A stretch of 64,000 nt of DNA from Crithidia sp. LVH-60A (taxonomy: Eukaryota > Euglenozoa > Kinetoplastea > Trypanosomatida > Trypanosomatidae): positions 62,001-126,000 of the forward strand of contig CP119643.1 of NCBI GenBank assembly GCA_030078075.1, in the 5' to 3' direction. Shown piece after piece: positions 52,036 through 62,522 of the stretch (positions within the stretch are counted from its first letter, which is position 1; the number at the start of each line of letters is the position of its first letter). Below the pieces are notes generated by a model that saw nothing but the letters and a program-made list of their open reading frames with translations, made no database searches and was not told where the DNA came from. The translations under genes and the position numbers were made by a program.

Positions 52036-53991
52036 ATGATGCGCCGCCTCCGTTTGTCGGCGGCGAGCTCGCACATCGCCACCCGCACCAAGGTGACGGG
52101 CTTCTCTCTCTTCACGCAAGAGATGCAGCAAGAGCAGCGCGTCCTCTCGTCAAAGAGCCTGAGGGCCGGACAGGCAAACATGCGGGTGATGTCGAAACTG
52201 TGGTCGAAGCTTACAAAGCGACGCAAGGAGTTGTACAACGAGCGGGCACGGCAGCGCAGCTTGCTGAAAGTGCGCGATAGTATGAAGAAGAATAACACTT
52301 TCAACCTTCTCATGCGGCTGCTCGGCTCCGAGGAGATTCTGCAAAACGTGGGCGATGAGACGTTCATGGCGCACGTCGCTCGCAACACGATGCTGGCGAT
52401 GAAGCCGAAGGACGCGGAAAAGCTGCGCACGCGGATGAAGGTCTCCCACAAGGCGCCATCGCAGTCCAACGCGCCGTGTACGTCCACTTCCACATTTAAG
52501 CGGTTTGCGAACCCGCATATGATGTTCTTCGACTCCTTCACGGAGATGCAGCACAGCGTCGCGCCGACCCGCCACACCGCCTTCACCGCCATCTCGAAGC
52601 TGGTGTCGCTGTGCAACGTGTCGGAGGCGGGCGAGGAGTTCGTCGTGAAGAGCTTCGATGCACTGTCGCGAGAAGATACGCTGCTGTTCGCTCCCATATC
52701 AGACGCGGAGGCGCCGTATTTCGAGGTGTTCTGCGCCACCCGCTGCGGCACCCTCGACTTCCGTTGCTTCAACATCTTGCAGCTCTTCATGGCATTTCGC
52801 GGCATCGATGCTGCGGCGCCACCGCAGCCCCAGCGGGAACGCATCTACCGATCCCTCCTCAGCAGCGACCGCTCCCACGACGGGGTCTTCTACCGTGCAC
52901 GGCGCTGCCTCGAGCGGCTCGAGAACCTGCGCAGCTCCGAGTGTGGCGTGTACATCGCCCAGCGCGCGTCGCAGCCTGCCACCGTGCCGACCACCGCCTA
53001 CGGCATCGAGAACAGCAGTGACGATGTGATGGTGGCGACGCTGCTGGCCGAGACGCGGCGCGACCAGTCCGTGTACGACGACATCCTTGTTCGTGCCTCG
53101 ATGCTGCGGTCTGACAAGAACAAGGCGCTGCTCGACGTGTACCAGGTGCGGCTGGAGGAGACGGCGACGCAGCAACGCGCGCTGCGCAAGAGGCATGCTC
53201 ACGTGGAGAAGTTGGCCGAGAGAGAGGCAGAAGACGTGCTGCGGGTGACGGAGGTGGAGTCCGTCACGACAACAGCCAAGGCGAAGGCACACGCCACTTC
53301 GCGCGTTGCCGCTGTTGCCACGGCACCAAAGAAGAAGGCGCAGAGCCGCCCTGCATCCCCTGCAAAGAAGGCAGCAACCGCGAAGAAGACGTTCGTTGCG
53401 GCCGCTGCCGAGCCCGCAGCTCCTGCCAAGACGCCACGCTCTACGCGTGTGGCCGCCAGCGCACCGGCACACCAGCCGAGACGCCCCGCCGCAGTTAAGA
53501 AGACTGAGGAGGAGGAGGAGGAGGAAGAGGTGTGGGCGAGCAGCAGCGCGGTGGAGGCGGCGCCGTCTTTTGCACCAAAGAAGTCACGCAAGTCAGCGAC
53601 GGTAGTGGCAAAGGCAGACGAGAGCTACGGCGTGGAGGAGTTCTTGGCGGGCGAGGCCTCAGACAGCTTCGACAGTGAAGACGCCTTTGACGACGTGCAG
53701 TTCAGTGCGCAGGGCAGCGCTGCACAGGAGGCGGAGAGGGAGGAGGTGACGACCGCTCCTGCCCAGAGAAGCGCAAAGGAGAAGCGCCGCACGGCGCGTA
53801 GCCAGCTGACGGACCCGCAGATTATGCTGCCGGCAAAGGCACGCGCGCAGAAGCTCATCACCAAGCACGCCTCGACACGCAAGGCGATGCAGCCCACGAC
53901 AGCATCCCCGCAGCCGTCCCCATACGTCCCGCCACAGCGCAACACAGACTTCACGGCGAGCATCCGAGCCCTCCTCAGCAACTCCATGTAA
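52036..53991 (+). CDS. HMG-box-like, Lys/Ala-rich protein
   Basis: A protein of 651 residues. The first 20 or so (MMRRLRLSAASSHIATRTK) are basic and rich in Ser/Ala, like a mitochondrial presequence. Residues about 21-70 resemble an HMG box: TGFSLFTQEMQQEQRV, then ANMRVMSKLWSKLTKRRKEL and YNERARQRS. The middle (about 90-320) is helical and unassigned. Residues about 400-500 form a Lys/Ala/Pro-rich tail like that of kinetoplast-associated proteins and histone H1. An acidic run (TEEEEEEEEVW), an acidic cluster (DSFDSEDAFDD) and a basic C-terminus follow. The combination suggests a DNA-binding packaging or maintenance protein, perhaps of kinetoplast DNA; a nuclear role cannot be excluded. Length exceeds the small KAP family. 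Confidence 0.75.
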   Translation: MMRRLRLSAASSHIATRTKVTGFSLFTQEMQQEQRVLSSKSLRAGQANMRVMSKLWSKLTKRRKELYNERARQRSLLKVRDSMKKNNTFNLLMRLLGSEEILQNVGDETFMAHVARNTMLAMKPKDAEKLRTRMKVSHKAPSQSNAPCTSTSTFKRFANPHMMFFDSFTEMQHSVAPTRHTAFTAISKLVSLCNVSEAGEEFVVKSFDALSREDTLLFAPISDAEAPYFEVFCATRCGTLDFRCFNILQLFMAFRGIDAAAPPQPQRERIYRSLLSSDRSHDGVFYRARRCLERLENLRSSECGVYIAQRASQPATVPTTAYGIENSSDDVMVATLLAETRRDQSVYDDILVRASMLRSDKNKALLDVYQVRLEETATQQRALRKRHAHVEKLAEREAEDVLRVTEVESVTTTAKAKAHATSRVAAVATAPKKKAQSRPASPAKKAATAKKTFVAAAAEPAAPAKTPRSTRVAASAPAHQPRRPAAVKKTEEEEEEEEVWASSSAVEAAPSFAPKKSRKSATVVAKADESYGVEEFLAGEASDSFDSEDAFDDVQFSAQGSAAQEAEREEVTTAPAQRSAKEKRRTARSQLTDPQIMLPAKARAQKLITKHASTRKAMQPTTASPQPSPYVPPQRNTDFTASIRALLSNSM

Positions 53992-55031
53992 CACTCTTAG
54001 ACTTGACTGGTCAGCATGACACGCCGACGAACTCGTGGAGCGGCGATGCTGCACACAAATCTACTGCTGTTGTTGCTTCCTGCCGATACATCGAAATATA
54101 TAGAGAGAGAAAGACCCATACAGGCTGTTGGGCGTAGACGACTGCTGAAATAACGACGTTGAAGCTCATAGAGTGGTCCTTTTTTTTTTTATCAACTAAT
54201 TGCTTTATCGCTGATGCGCTGGCAGAGGCTTTTGTACCGGCGACGTACGCACCATAGAGGCGCAGCGAGAGAAAGAGACATTGAATTCTACCTTGTGCGT
54301 GGGAAACTACCAGCACCTACAATAAATTACTCCACTATCACTTGCTGGCGAGGAAGTAGCTCCTTGGTAAACTTGTACCTCGCGTTGATGCCTAGTGAAT
54401 GACTTTCCTTTTGTATTCATCCTCGCACGCGACAGACATCTCTCTTACAGCGAAAGAAGAAAGCGTGGGTGAGGTGGAAGCACATATGGGTTTCGTGCAA
54501 CTTCATCTGCGCTGCTCATTGCTATCTGCCGTTGCACCGACGACGACACACAGACGGACAGCAGGTTACTCCCTTGTAGAGAGAGAGACGGGCAGTGCGG
54601 TGTCGCGTCAACGCCGCTTGATTTTTTGTTTTCTTTTAAAGCTGTCCCCGTCTTGACACTGGCTACTCTTCTTCCCCTTCCCTGTCCTTTCTTTCTCAAC
54701 TACAGTTTCGGTTTGTCCGGCTCTTTAAGTTGCTCTTTTCTGCCGCTCCCCTTACCATCAACGGAAGCATCCTCCTCCTCGTGGACTCTCACCTATAAAC
54801 CAGAGAACGTCACACCCACACAAACTTACAAGCTGGCCTATTTCACTCCACCTGGTTTTCTCGTGTCTCTCCCTGACAAAAAAAAGCAATTTCGGCTCGC
54901 GTGTTTGCCCGTTTTCATTCTTCCCGGCCCTTGAGAAGCACCAATCAAACCACCAACACCACTTTCCACAGCATCAACAAGAAAGAAAAAAAAAAGAAAC
55001 GAGGCGCCGAGGCAGGCACGTCCGCGCTGCG
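53992..55031. other. Intergenic, HMG-like gene to PDEB1
   Basis: About 1.0 kb. T11 at about 54,180-54,190, a C/T-rich belt at 54,650-54,760, and another at about 54,857-54,930 are candidate splice signals for PDEB1. The small frames here show no GC3 bias or domain. Confidence 0.5.
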
Positions 55032-57866
55032 ATGTTTCATTCCCCCACGAACAACTCCAATGGGCAACACCGCCCAGCCGATGGCTCGAGCCACCTATGC
55101 GAGGCCGTCACGCTGTGCCAGTCGATCCTCGCCCGCTACCGGCGCACCGGGTCCGCCTACTCGCCAACGGAGTTGAAGGCCCTGCACGCTCTGCAGGCTG
55201 CCTTTCCCAGCGAGGCCCACAGCAACGCAGCCGGCGTGGCGGCACACTGCACCCCCAGCAATGACTTCCTCAACAGTCTGGACAAGAATAGCAGCGAGGC
55301 CGGGGCGTCAGAGGAGGAGGTGATGGCCTTCATGGAACAGTGCTGCGACTGCACGCTGGAGCGCAAGACGGTGTTCGCCAACATGAACCGCCACCTCGGC
55401 AACGCCTTCCACACCACAGGCGTCCGCACCTTCGTGCTGAGCTCGAACGACGGCATGCTGCTCGACCCGGTGAACGGCCTCGCCTCCCCCGCGGACAACA
55501 CAACGCCGATTGGCAAGACAGCCGAGTCGCACGAGACGTTTGTCATTGCCGACGTCCTCTACATCCCCATCTGGGCAGGAGACAAATTTGTCGGCGCGGT
55601 GGAGGTGCCGGGCGGGAGGCCGTCGCAGTGCAAAATCCAGGGGGTGAAGCAGCTGCTGCGTGGGGTCACTGTCGCCGTCAAGAACAACAAGGCGCTTTAC
55701 CTGAAGCAGCTCGAGGCGCAGAAGGCGGAGGCGATGGTGGGCATGGCGACGCGCCTGGCCCGTGACACGCTGGACGAGGCGGTGCTCGTGCAGTCCATCA
55801 TCAACACGGCGAAGATGCTGACGGAGAGCGACCGCTGCAGCATCTTCATCGTGCGTAACGACGGCAGCCTGGAGGCGCACTTCGAGGACGGCAAGGTGGT
55901 GGTGATGGCTGCGGGGACGGGCATCGCCGGCTTCGTGGCGCAGTCGGGCCAGGTGGTGAACATCCCCGACGCGTACGAGGATGATCGCTTCAACCGCGAC
56001 GTGGACAAGCAGACCGGCTACCACACCCGCACGATCCTCTGCCTGCCGATCATGTACGAGGGCACGATCGTGGCGGTCGCGCAGCTGATCAACAAGCTGG
56101 ACATGGTGACGGAGAGCGGGCTGCGGCTGCCGCGCGCGTTTGGGCGGCGCGACGAGGAGCTGTTCGAGACCTTCTCGATGTTCGCCGCTGCGTCGCTGCG
56201 CAACTGCCGCATCAACGAGACGCTGCTGACGGAGAAGCGGAAGAGCGACGCGATCCTGGACGTGGTGACGCTGCTGTCGAACACGGACATCCGCGACGTG
56301 GACGGCATTGTGCGGCACGTGCTGCACGGCGCGAAGAAGCTGCTGAACGCGGACCGGTCGTCGCTGTTCCTGCTGGACAAGGAGCGCAACGAGCTGTACA
56401 GCAAGATGGCGGACAGCGTGACGGGGAACGAGATCCGGTTCCCGTCCGGGCAGGGCATTGCCGGCACGGTTGCTGCGTCCGCGGTGGGGGAGAACATCGT
56501 CGACGCGTACGCGGACCCGCGGTTCAACAGCGCGGTGGACCGGACGCTGGGCTACCGCACGCAGTCGATCCTGTGCGAGCCGATCGTGCTGAACAACGAC
56601 GTGCTGGCAGTGGTGCAGCTCGTGAACAAGATTGACGACCGCGGCACTGTTACCTGCTTCACCAAGCTGGACCGTGACACCTTTATGGTGTTCTCGCTGT
56701 TCGCTGGTATCTCGATCAACAACAGCCACCTGCTGGACTTTGCGGTGAAGGCTGGTCAGGAAGCAATGGCGCTAAATCTGGAGCGTAACAATGTCGCGCT
56801 GGGCACGCAGCGGTCGAACAAGAATGCGAAGCTGGCCCTTGTCAGCGGTGCGGAGCGTGACGCGGTGCTGGCGGTGGACTTCAAGGGTGCGTACGACTTC
56901 ACGTCGCCGACCTTCAACCTCTTCGACGTGCGGGAGCACTTCAGCGAGCCGCTGGACGCTGCGGCTGCGGTGGTGCTGCAGCTGCTGTGGGACACTGGGC
57001 TGCCGGAGAAGTTCGGCTGCCGCAAGGAGACGCTGCTGACCTTCATCCTGCAGTGCCGCCGCAAGTACCGCCGCGTGCCGTACCACAACTTCTACCACGT
57101 GGTGGATGTGTGCCAAACGCTGCACACGTTCCTGTACAACGGCAAGTCCGCGGAGTTCCTGACGGACCTGGAGTGCTACGTGCTGCTGGTGACGGCGCTG
57201 GTGCACGACCTGGACCACATGGGTGTGAACAACAGCTTCTACCTGAAGACGGACTCGCCGCTTGGCATCCTGTCTAGTGCGAGTGGCAACAACTCGGTGC
57301 TGGAGGTGCACCACTGCCGCCTCGCTATAGAGATCTTGTCTGACCCGAGCTCTGACGTGTTTGAGGGGCTGAGCGAGGAGGACTCCACCTACGCCTACCA
57401 GATTCTGATCGAGTGTGTGCTAGCGACGGATATGGCAAAGCACGGCGAGGAGCTGAAGCGCTTCGAGAGCCTCGTGCAGTCCGGTTTTAACAAGGAGGAT
57501 GAAGCGCACCGCCGCCTGGTGATGGAGACGCTGATCAAGGCCGGTGACGTGTCGAACGTGACGAAGCCCTTCGAGACGTCGCGGATGTGGGCGATGGCGG
57601 TGACGGAGGAGTTCTACCGTCAGGGCGACATGGAGAAGGAGAAGGGCGTGGAGGTGCTGCCGATGTTTGACCGCTCCAAGAACAATGAGCTGGCACGTGG
57701 CCAGATCGGCTTCATCGACTTCGTTGCAGGCAAGTACTACAAGGAGATCGTTGAGGGCCTGCTGCACGGCATGCAGTGGTGTCTCGACAACGTGAAGGCA
57801 AACCGTGCGCATTGGGAGTCGCTTCTGGAGGCGCCGCGCAGTGCGGGCTCAATGAAGTCGGTGTAA
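55032..57866 (+). CDS. PDEB1: cAMP phosphodiesterase PDEB1, tandem GAF
   Basis: Class I cyclic-nucleotide phosphodiesterase that hydrolyses cAMP; the PDEB enzymes of trypanosomes sit in the flagellum (paraflagellar rod) or the cell body. Length is 944 residues. A divergent N-terminal region (1-230) is followed by GAF-A (about 235-385, with TESDRCSIFIVRNDGSLEAH) and GAF-B (about 410-560, NADRSSLFLLDKERNELYSK). The catalytic domain starts near 615. Metal-binding histidines and aspartate are in HNFYHVVDVCQTLH (about 685) and HDLDHMGVNNSF (about 725, the HDxxHxxxxN signature), with a further conserved block at KAGDVSNVTKPFE. All key residues are present. Long blocks are nearly identical to the downstream copy. 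The symbol follows order and length in Leishmania and is less certain than the family. Confidence 0.93.
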   Translation: MFHSPTNNSNGQHRPADGSSHLCEAVTLCQSILARYRRTGSAYSPTELKALHALQAAFPSEAHSNAAGVAAHCTPSNDFLNSLDKNSSEAGASEEEVMAFMEQCCDCTLERKTVFANMNRHLGNAFHTTGVRTFVLSSNDGMLLDPVNGLASPADNTTPIGKTAESHETFVIADVLYIPIWAGDKFVGAVEVPGGRPSQCKIQGVKQLLRGVTVAVKNNKALYLKQLEAQKAEAMVGMATRLARDTLDEAVLVQSIINTAKMLTESDRCSIFIVRNDGSLEAHFEDGKVVVMAAGTGIAGFVAQSGQVVNIPDAYEDDRFNRDVDKQTGYHTRTILCLPIMYEGTIVAVAQLINKLDMVTESGLRLPRAFGRRDEELFETFSMFAAASLRNCRINETLLTEKRKSDAILDVVTLLSNTDIRDVDGIVRHVLHGAKKLLNADRSSLFLLDKERNELYSKMADSVTGNEIRFPSGQGIAGTVAASAVGENIVDAYADPRFNSAVDRTLGYRTQSILCEPIVLNNDVLAVVQLVNKIDDRGTVTCFTKLDRDTFMVFSLFAGISINNSHLLDFAVKAGQEAMALNLERNNVALGTQRSNKNAKLALVSGAERDAVLAVDFKGAYDFTSPTFNLFDVREHFSEPLDAAAAVVLQLLWDTGLPEKFGCRKETLLTFILQCRRKYRRVPYHNFYHVVDVCQTLHTFLYNGKSAEFLTDLECYVLLVTALVHDLDHMGVNNSFYLKTDSPLGILSSASGNNSVLEVHHCRLAIEILSDPSSDVFEGLSEEDSTYAYQILIECVLATDMAKHGEELKRFESLVQSGFNKEDEAHRRLVMETLIKAGDVSNVTKPFETSRMWAMAVTEEFYRQGDMEKEKGVEVLPMFDRSKNNELARGQIGFIDFVAGKYYKEIVEGLLHGMQWCLDNVKANRAHWESLLEAPRSAGSMKSV

Positions 57867-59711
57867 AGCTGGCGACTGCGAGGACTCGACAGTATGGCTG
57901 CTGTTCACTACGCTTTCTCTTCCATGTGAGCTTGGAGGTGTGTCGAAGAGCGCCGTCAAAAAAAGTCAACGCAAAAATATGGTCAGTGACGTTTTTGCTA
58001 CGCTGCAACGGAGGAACAAGCACCAAAGGATGTCCAAAGGGCGTTTTGCTTGTTGCTGTTGGTGTCGTCCCGCGCTGTCGTGCGTGTTGCCGAAGTGCTG
58101 TCTGAGAGCAGCCATCGTCTTCATGGAGACTCTGGCCGGCTAATCGAAAAGTACTGTATGCATTCTTTTCCTTTTCTCAATATATTTTATCTTTGTGGTG
58201 TTACTCGTACCGCGTAGGTATCACTTGGGGCTCTGTGCTCCTGTTGTGACTCCTCCCCTTATCAAATCCTCTTTTTCTTTTCTCTCTTACTGAGTTGTGT
58301 CGTTGAGATGTTTTCTGCTATGAAAATTAACTAAAACGAGCGATGGTTTTGTCCCACCCTCTGCCTTTCAGCGCCTCTTTTCCTTCTTAGGTTTTTTTTT
58401 GCGCATCAAATTATCACTTTCACATATGGTTGGAACTCGTTCTATACAATTTTCCCTTTTCCACGCTGCTGCCTTTGCCCAAAACGAATCGCTGGCGCCA
58501 CCCAACTTGCTTCCTGTCGGCTACACGCATCGACTGCACTTTACGTGATACAGTTGTTCGTCCTCTCGTGCTCTCGGTCTTTGCTTTACTGCCCCTAAGA
58601 ATGCCGTCGTGCTACTCCTCCTTCCAGAGACGCGCACCGCGGTACAGGTTGCGTTTTATGTCTTTTTTATTTTAAATGTATTCACGAGCGCTGAGCGCAC
58701 CTAAGCGCTGTGAGCGGCACGAGGTATCGCACCCTCGCATGAACATTGAAGCCGCGGCGCAGTCCAAGCCATGTACATAATGTCTCCAAAAAGAAATATT
58801 GGAAAACAAACCCAATGCTGTTGCGTCACAACAGTGTTTTTTTTTTCTTTGTTCTCTTTTTCCCCTCTCTGCAAATTGTTGGCTCGCACAAACGTTGCGC
58901 TGCGACGGCGGTGAATGTCGTATGTGGTGAGTGTAGGCCTTCACAGGCCCCGCCTGCATCTCTTCTCCACCGCCTCTCGCTATATGTATAAATAAGGTAG
59001 CAAAACAACGTTGATTTTTAATGAGAAAGAGGAAAAGATAAGAATGATGAAGGGAGATGATGGATTGCTCGTGAGGGGCTGTGTGTGGCTAGTGCGGCAA
59101 CTCTCCCCTCCTGAGGTTTGGGGTACCACGCTGCCTCCTCCTTTCCGTCAAAGTTGCTTGTGCAAGAGTCGCAGCGTTGCCCTTTGTGTGGTGAAAGCAA
59201 ATCATGTGTCTGATTGCTTCAGCTGACTTTCATGGCAAAAAAGAACTGCTTTTCTTTGTGCCGTTGTGGCGAGTTGCACCGCCGCTGCGTGGGACGCTCT
59301 GTGGCGCACCGAGGTCTGACGGCGGCACACTCAGGGGGCAGCGAAGGCAAAGCAGGCAGAGAGCGCCCCGGTGTTTCTTGACGCCTCGTATTTCATACTC
59401 TTTTCGCTTTTCTTCGCTATGGTTGCTTCTCCCAATCGTCGCGTTCATTTCCCGCCACCTCCTACAACCACCTTGCTGCCATACAAACGTTTCCTTTCTA
59501 GGCATCACGCGCCGTCAAGTAAACGTTGCGTCGCCTCCCGTATCAGCACGACGTGTTCTCCGCTCTTCTATACCTGCTGTGTCCAAAGCAAGAACACGGT
59601 TTTTTCTCTTTCTGTCGGCTAAGCTGACGAAGCTCCTTTTTTTTTCTTCTTTTGGTACACCCTGGTTACTTGTAGCACACACACGCCCCCTTCCGCATAT
59701 ACACCGGAAGA
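57867..59711. other. Intergenic between the two PDE genes
   Basis: About 1.85 kb, much longer than most spacers here. T-rich 3' UTR near 58,390-58,400, T-run near 58,836-58,845, C/T-rich belts at 58,245-58,290 and 59,385-59,480. The final splice signal is at 59,633-59,675. Several frames of 60-100 codons are open on both strands but show mixed codon use. I recognise no RNA gene or repeat. PDE homology does not extend into it. Confidence 0.5.
59633..59675 (+). promoter_or_regulatory. Splice acceptor of PDEB2
   Basis: CTCC followed by a long T-run and CTTCTTTT (59,633-59,653) is followed by AG at 59,674-59,675, 37 nt before the ATG at 59,712. There is no ATG between acceptor and start. Confidence 0.55.
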
Positions 59712-62522
59712 ATGTTGAGCCACGATCACGTTCGCGCCGCCCCTGTCGGCGACTACACGCGCGGCAACAATCATCTCTTCGAGGCGTTGACGCTGTGCGA
59801 GTCCATCCTCGGCCGGTACAAGCGCCTCGGCGTGCCGCTCAACGAGTCAGAGCTGAGCGCCTTTCGCAGCGTGCAGCGCCGCATCAACAACTTGTCCGGC
59901 ACGCACAGAGCCGACGCAGCGGACAGCAGCATCAAGTCCCCGCCGCAGACGCCCGCCGCCCCTGCCGCGAGCCACGAGCTGCGCGACTTCACCAATCTCG
60001 CGCAGAACTGCTACACGCTGCAGCGCTCCATCTCCGAGACGGCGACCGTCATAAGCCAGGAGCTGACGACGCTCTTCGGCACGCCTGCCCGCACCCACTA
60101 CGTGAAGGACGGTGACAACGTGGTGTGCGACGCAGTGAGCGAGGCGCAGGCGCCGCAGGACACGTCGGCCAGCGTCGGCACCTGCACCTCAACGCGCCGT
60201 CCGGTTACCACCACCGGCGCGACCTTTCTCCCGCTTCTTTACCAGAACGATGCCGTCGGCTGTGTCGAGCTGAGCGGAGCGCCTGCCGATGTCAATGGCA
60301 CCTTCCAGCAGTGCGCCTTGCGTGTTGCCGCCTCGGCCCTCCGCAACGCCGTGACGGTCGATCAGCTGAGCTGGGAGACGCAGAAGGCGGAGGCGATGGT
60401 GGGCATGGCGACGCGCCTGGCCCGTGACACGCTGGACGAGGCGGTGCTCGTGCAGTCCATCATCAACACGGCGAAGACGCTGACGGAGAGCGACCGCTGC
60501 AGCATCTTCATCGTGCGCAACGACGGCAGCCTGGAGGCGCACTTTGAGGACGGCAAGGTGGTGGTGATGGCTGCGGGGACGGGCATCGCCGGCTTCGTGG
60601 CGCAGTCGGGCCAGGTGGTGAACATCCCCGACGCGTACGAGGACGATCGCTTCAACCGCGACGTGGACAAGCAGACCGGCTACCACACCCGCACGATCCT
60701 CTGCCTGCCGATCATGTACGAGGGCACGATCGTGGCGGTCGCGCAGCTGATCAACAAGCTGGACATGGTGACGGAGAGCGGGCTGCGGCTGCCGCGCGCG
60801 TTTGGGCGGCGCGACGAGGAGCTGTTCGAGACCTTCTCGATGTTCGCCGCTGCGTCGCTGCGCAACTGCCGCATCAACGAGACGCTGCTGACGGAGAAGC
60901 GGAAGAGCGACGCGATCCTGGACGTGGTGACGCTGCTGTCGAACACGGACATCCGCGACGTGGACGGCATTGTGCGGCACGTGCTGCACGGCGCGAAGAA
61001 GCTGCTGAACGCGGACCGGTCGTCGCTGTTCCTGCTGGACAAGGAGCGCAACGAGCTGTACAGCAAGATGGCGGACAGCGTGACGGGGAACGAGATCCGG
61101 TTCCCGTCCGGGCAGGGCATTGCCGGCACGGTTGCTGCGTCCGCGGTGGGGGAGAACATCGTCGACGCGTACGCGGACCCGCGGTTCAACAGCGCGGTGG
61201 ACCGGACGCTGGGCTACCGCACGCAGTCGATCCTGTGCGAGCCGATCGTGCTGAACAACGACGTGCTGGCAGTGGTGCAGCTCGTGAACAAGATCGACGA
61301 ACACGGCGCCGTAGCGTCGTTCACGGCTGTAGATCAGGATACCTTCAAGGTGTTCTCACTGTTTGCTGGTATCTCGATCAACAACAGCCACCTGCTGGAC
61401 TTTGCGGTGAAGGCTGGTCAGGAGGCAATGGCGCTGAACCTGCAGCGGCACAACCCGGCTGCTCCACGTTCGACGAAGGACCAGAAACTCGTTGGTGTTA
61501 CGGCGGCGGAGCGTGACGCGGTGTTGGCGGTGGACTTCAAGGGTGCGTACGACTTCACGTCGCCGACCTTCAACCTCTTCGACGTGCGGGAGCACTTCAG
61601 CGAGCCGCTGGACGCTGCGGCTGCGGTGGTGCTGCAGCTGCTGTGGGACACCGGGCTGCCGGAGAAGTTCGGCTGCCGCAAGGAGACGCTGCTGACCTTC
61701 ATCCTGCAGTGCCGCCGCAAGTACCGCCGCGTGCCGTACCACAACTTCTACCACGTGGTGGATGTGTGCCAAACGCTGCACACGTTCCTGTACAACGGCA
61801 AGTCCGCGGAGTTCCTGACGGACCTGGAGTGCTACGTGCTGCTGGTGACGGCGCTGGTGCACGACCTGGACCACATGGGTGTGAACAACAGCTTCTACCT
61901 GAAGACGGACTCGCCGCTTGGCATCCTGTCTAGTGCGAGTGGCAACAACTCGGTGCTGGAGGTGCACCACTGCAGTCTCGCTATCGAGATCTTGTCTGAC
62001 CCGAGCTCAGACGTGTTTGAAGGCCTGAGCGAGGAGGACTCCACCTACGCGTACCGAGCAATGATCGACTGCATTCTGGCCACCGATATGGCGCGCCACG
62101 GGGAGCTGCTAAAGGTGTTCGACGACATGTCCCGGAACGGCTACAACAAGGAGGATGAAGCGCACCGCCGCCTGGTGATGGAGACGCTGATCAAGGCTGG
62201 TGACGTGTCGAACGTGACGAAGCCCTTCGAGACGTCGCGGATGTGGGCGATGGCGGTGACGGAGGAGTTCTACCGTCAGGGCGACATGGAGAAGGAGAAG
62301 GGCGTGGAGGTGCTGCCGATGTTTGACCGCTCCAAGAACAATGAGCTGGCGCGTGGTCAGATCGGCTTCATCGACTTCGTTGTGGGCAAGTACTACAAGG
62401 ACATCGTTGAGGGCCTGCTGCACGGCATGCAGTGGTGTCTCGACAACGTGAAGGCAAACCGCGCACAGTGGCAGTCGATCGTGGAGGCGCCGCGCAGTGC
62501 TGGCTCTCTCACTTCTCTTTGA
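59712..62522 (+). CDS. PDEB2: cAMP phosphodiesterase PDEB2, tandem GAF
   Basis: Paralogue of the preceding gene, 936 residues, same order: unique N-terminus (1-223), GAF-A, GAF-B, catalytic domain with HNFYHVVDVCQTLH (about 677) and HDLDHMGVNNSF (about 717). The N-terminal part shares only the early pattern LCESILGRYKRLG with PDEB1 and is Ala/Pro-rich at about 75-95. In trypanosomes the N-terminus decides flagellar versus cytosolic placement, so the two proteins probably differ in location and not in chemistry. Other differences cluster in islands: the end of GAF-B (EHGAVASFTAVDQDTFK), the linker to the catalytic domain (QRHNPAAPRSTKDQ), and a loop in the catalytic domain (RAMIDCILATDMARHGELLK). 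Confidence 0.93.
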   Translation: MLSHDHVRAAPVGDYTRGNNHLFEALTLCESILGRYKRLGVPLNESELSAFRSVQRRINNLSGTHRADAADSSIKSPPQTPAAPAASHELRDFTNLAQNCYTLQRSISETATVISQELTTLFGTPARTHYVKDGDNVVCDAVSEAQAPQDTSASVGTCTSTRRPVTTTGATFLPLLYQNDAVGCVELSGAPADVNGTFQQCALRVAASALRNAVTVDQLSWETQKAEAMVGMATRLARDTLDEAVLVQSIINTAKTLTESDRCSIFIVRNDGSLEAHFEDGKVVVMAAGTGIAGFVAQSGQVVNIPDAYEDDRFNRDVDKQTGYHTRTILCLPIMYEGTIVAVAQLINKLDMVTESGLRLPRAFGRRDEELFETFSMFAAASLRNCRINETLLTEKRKSDAILDVVTLLSNTDIRDVDGIVRHVLHGAKKLLNADRSSLFLLDKERNELYSKMADSVTGNEIRFPSGQGIAGTVAASAVGENIVDAYADPRFNSAVDRTLGYRTQSILCEPIVLNNDVLAVVQLVNKIDEHGAVASFTAVDQDTFKVFSLFAGISINNSHLLDFAVKAGQEAMALNLQRHNPAAPRSTKDQKLVGVTAAERDAVLAVDFKGAYDFTSPTFNLFDVREHFSEPLDAAAAVVLQLLWDTGLPEKFGCRKETLLTFILQCRRKYRRVPYHNFYHVVDVCQTLHTFLYNGKSAEFLTDLECYVLLVTALVHDLDHMGVNNSFYLKTDSPLGILSSASGNNSVLEVHHCSLAIEILSDPSSDVFEGLSEEDSTYAYRAMIDCILATDMARHGELLKVFDDMSRNGYNKEDEAHRRLVMETLIKAGDVSNVTKPFETSRMWAMAVTEEFYRQGDMEKEKGVEVLPMFDRSKNNELARGQIGFIDFVVGKYYKDIVEGLLHGMQWCLDNVKANRAQWQSIVEAPRSAGSLTSL

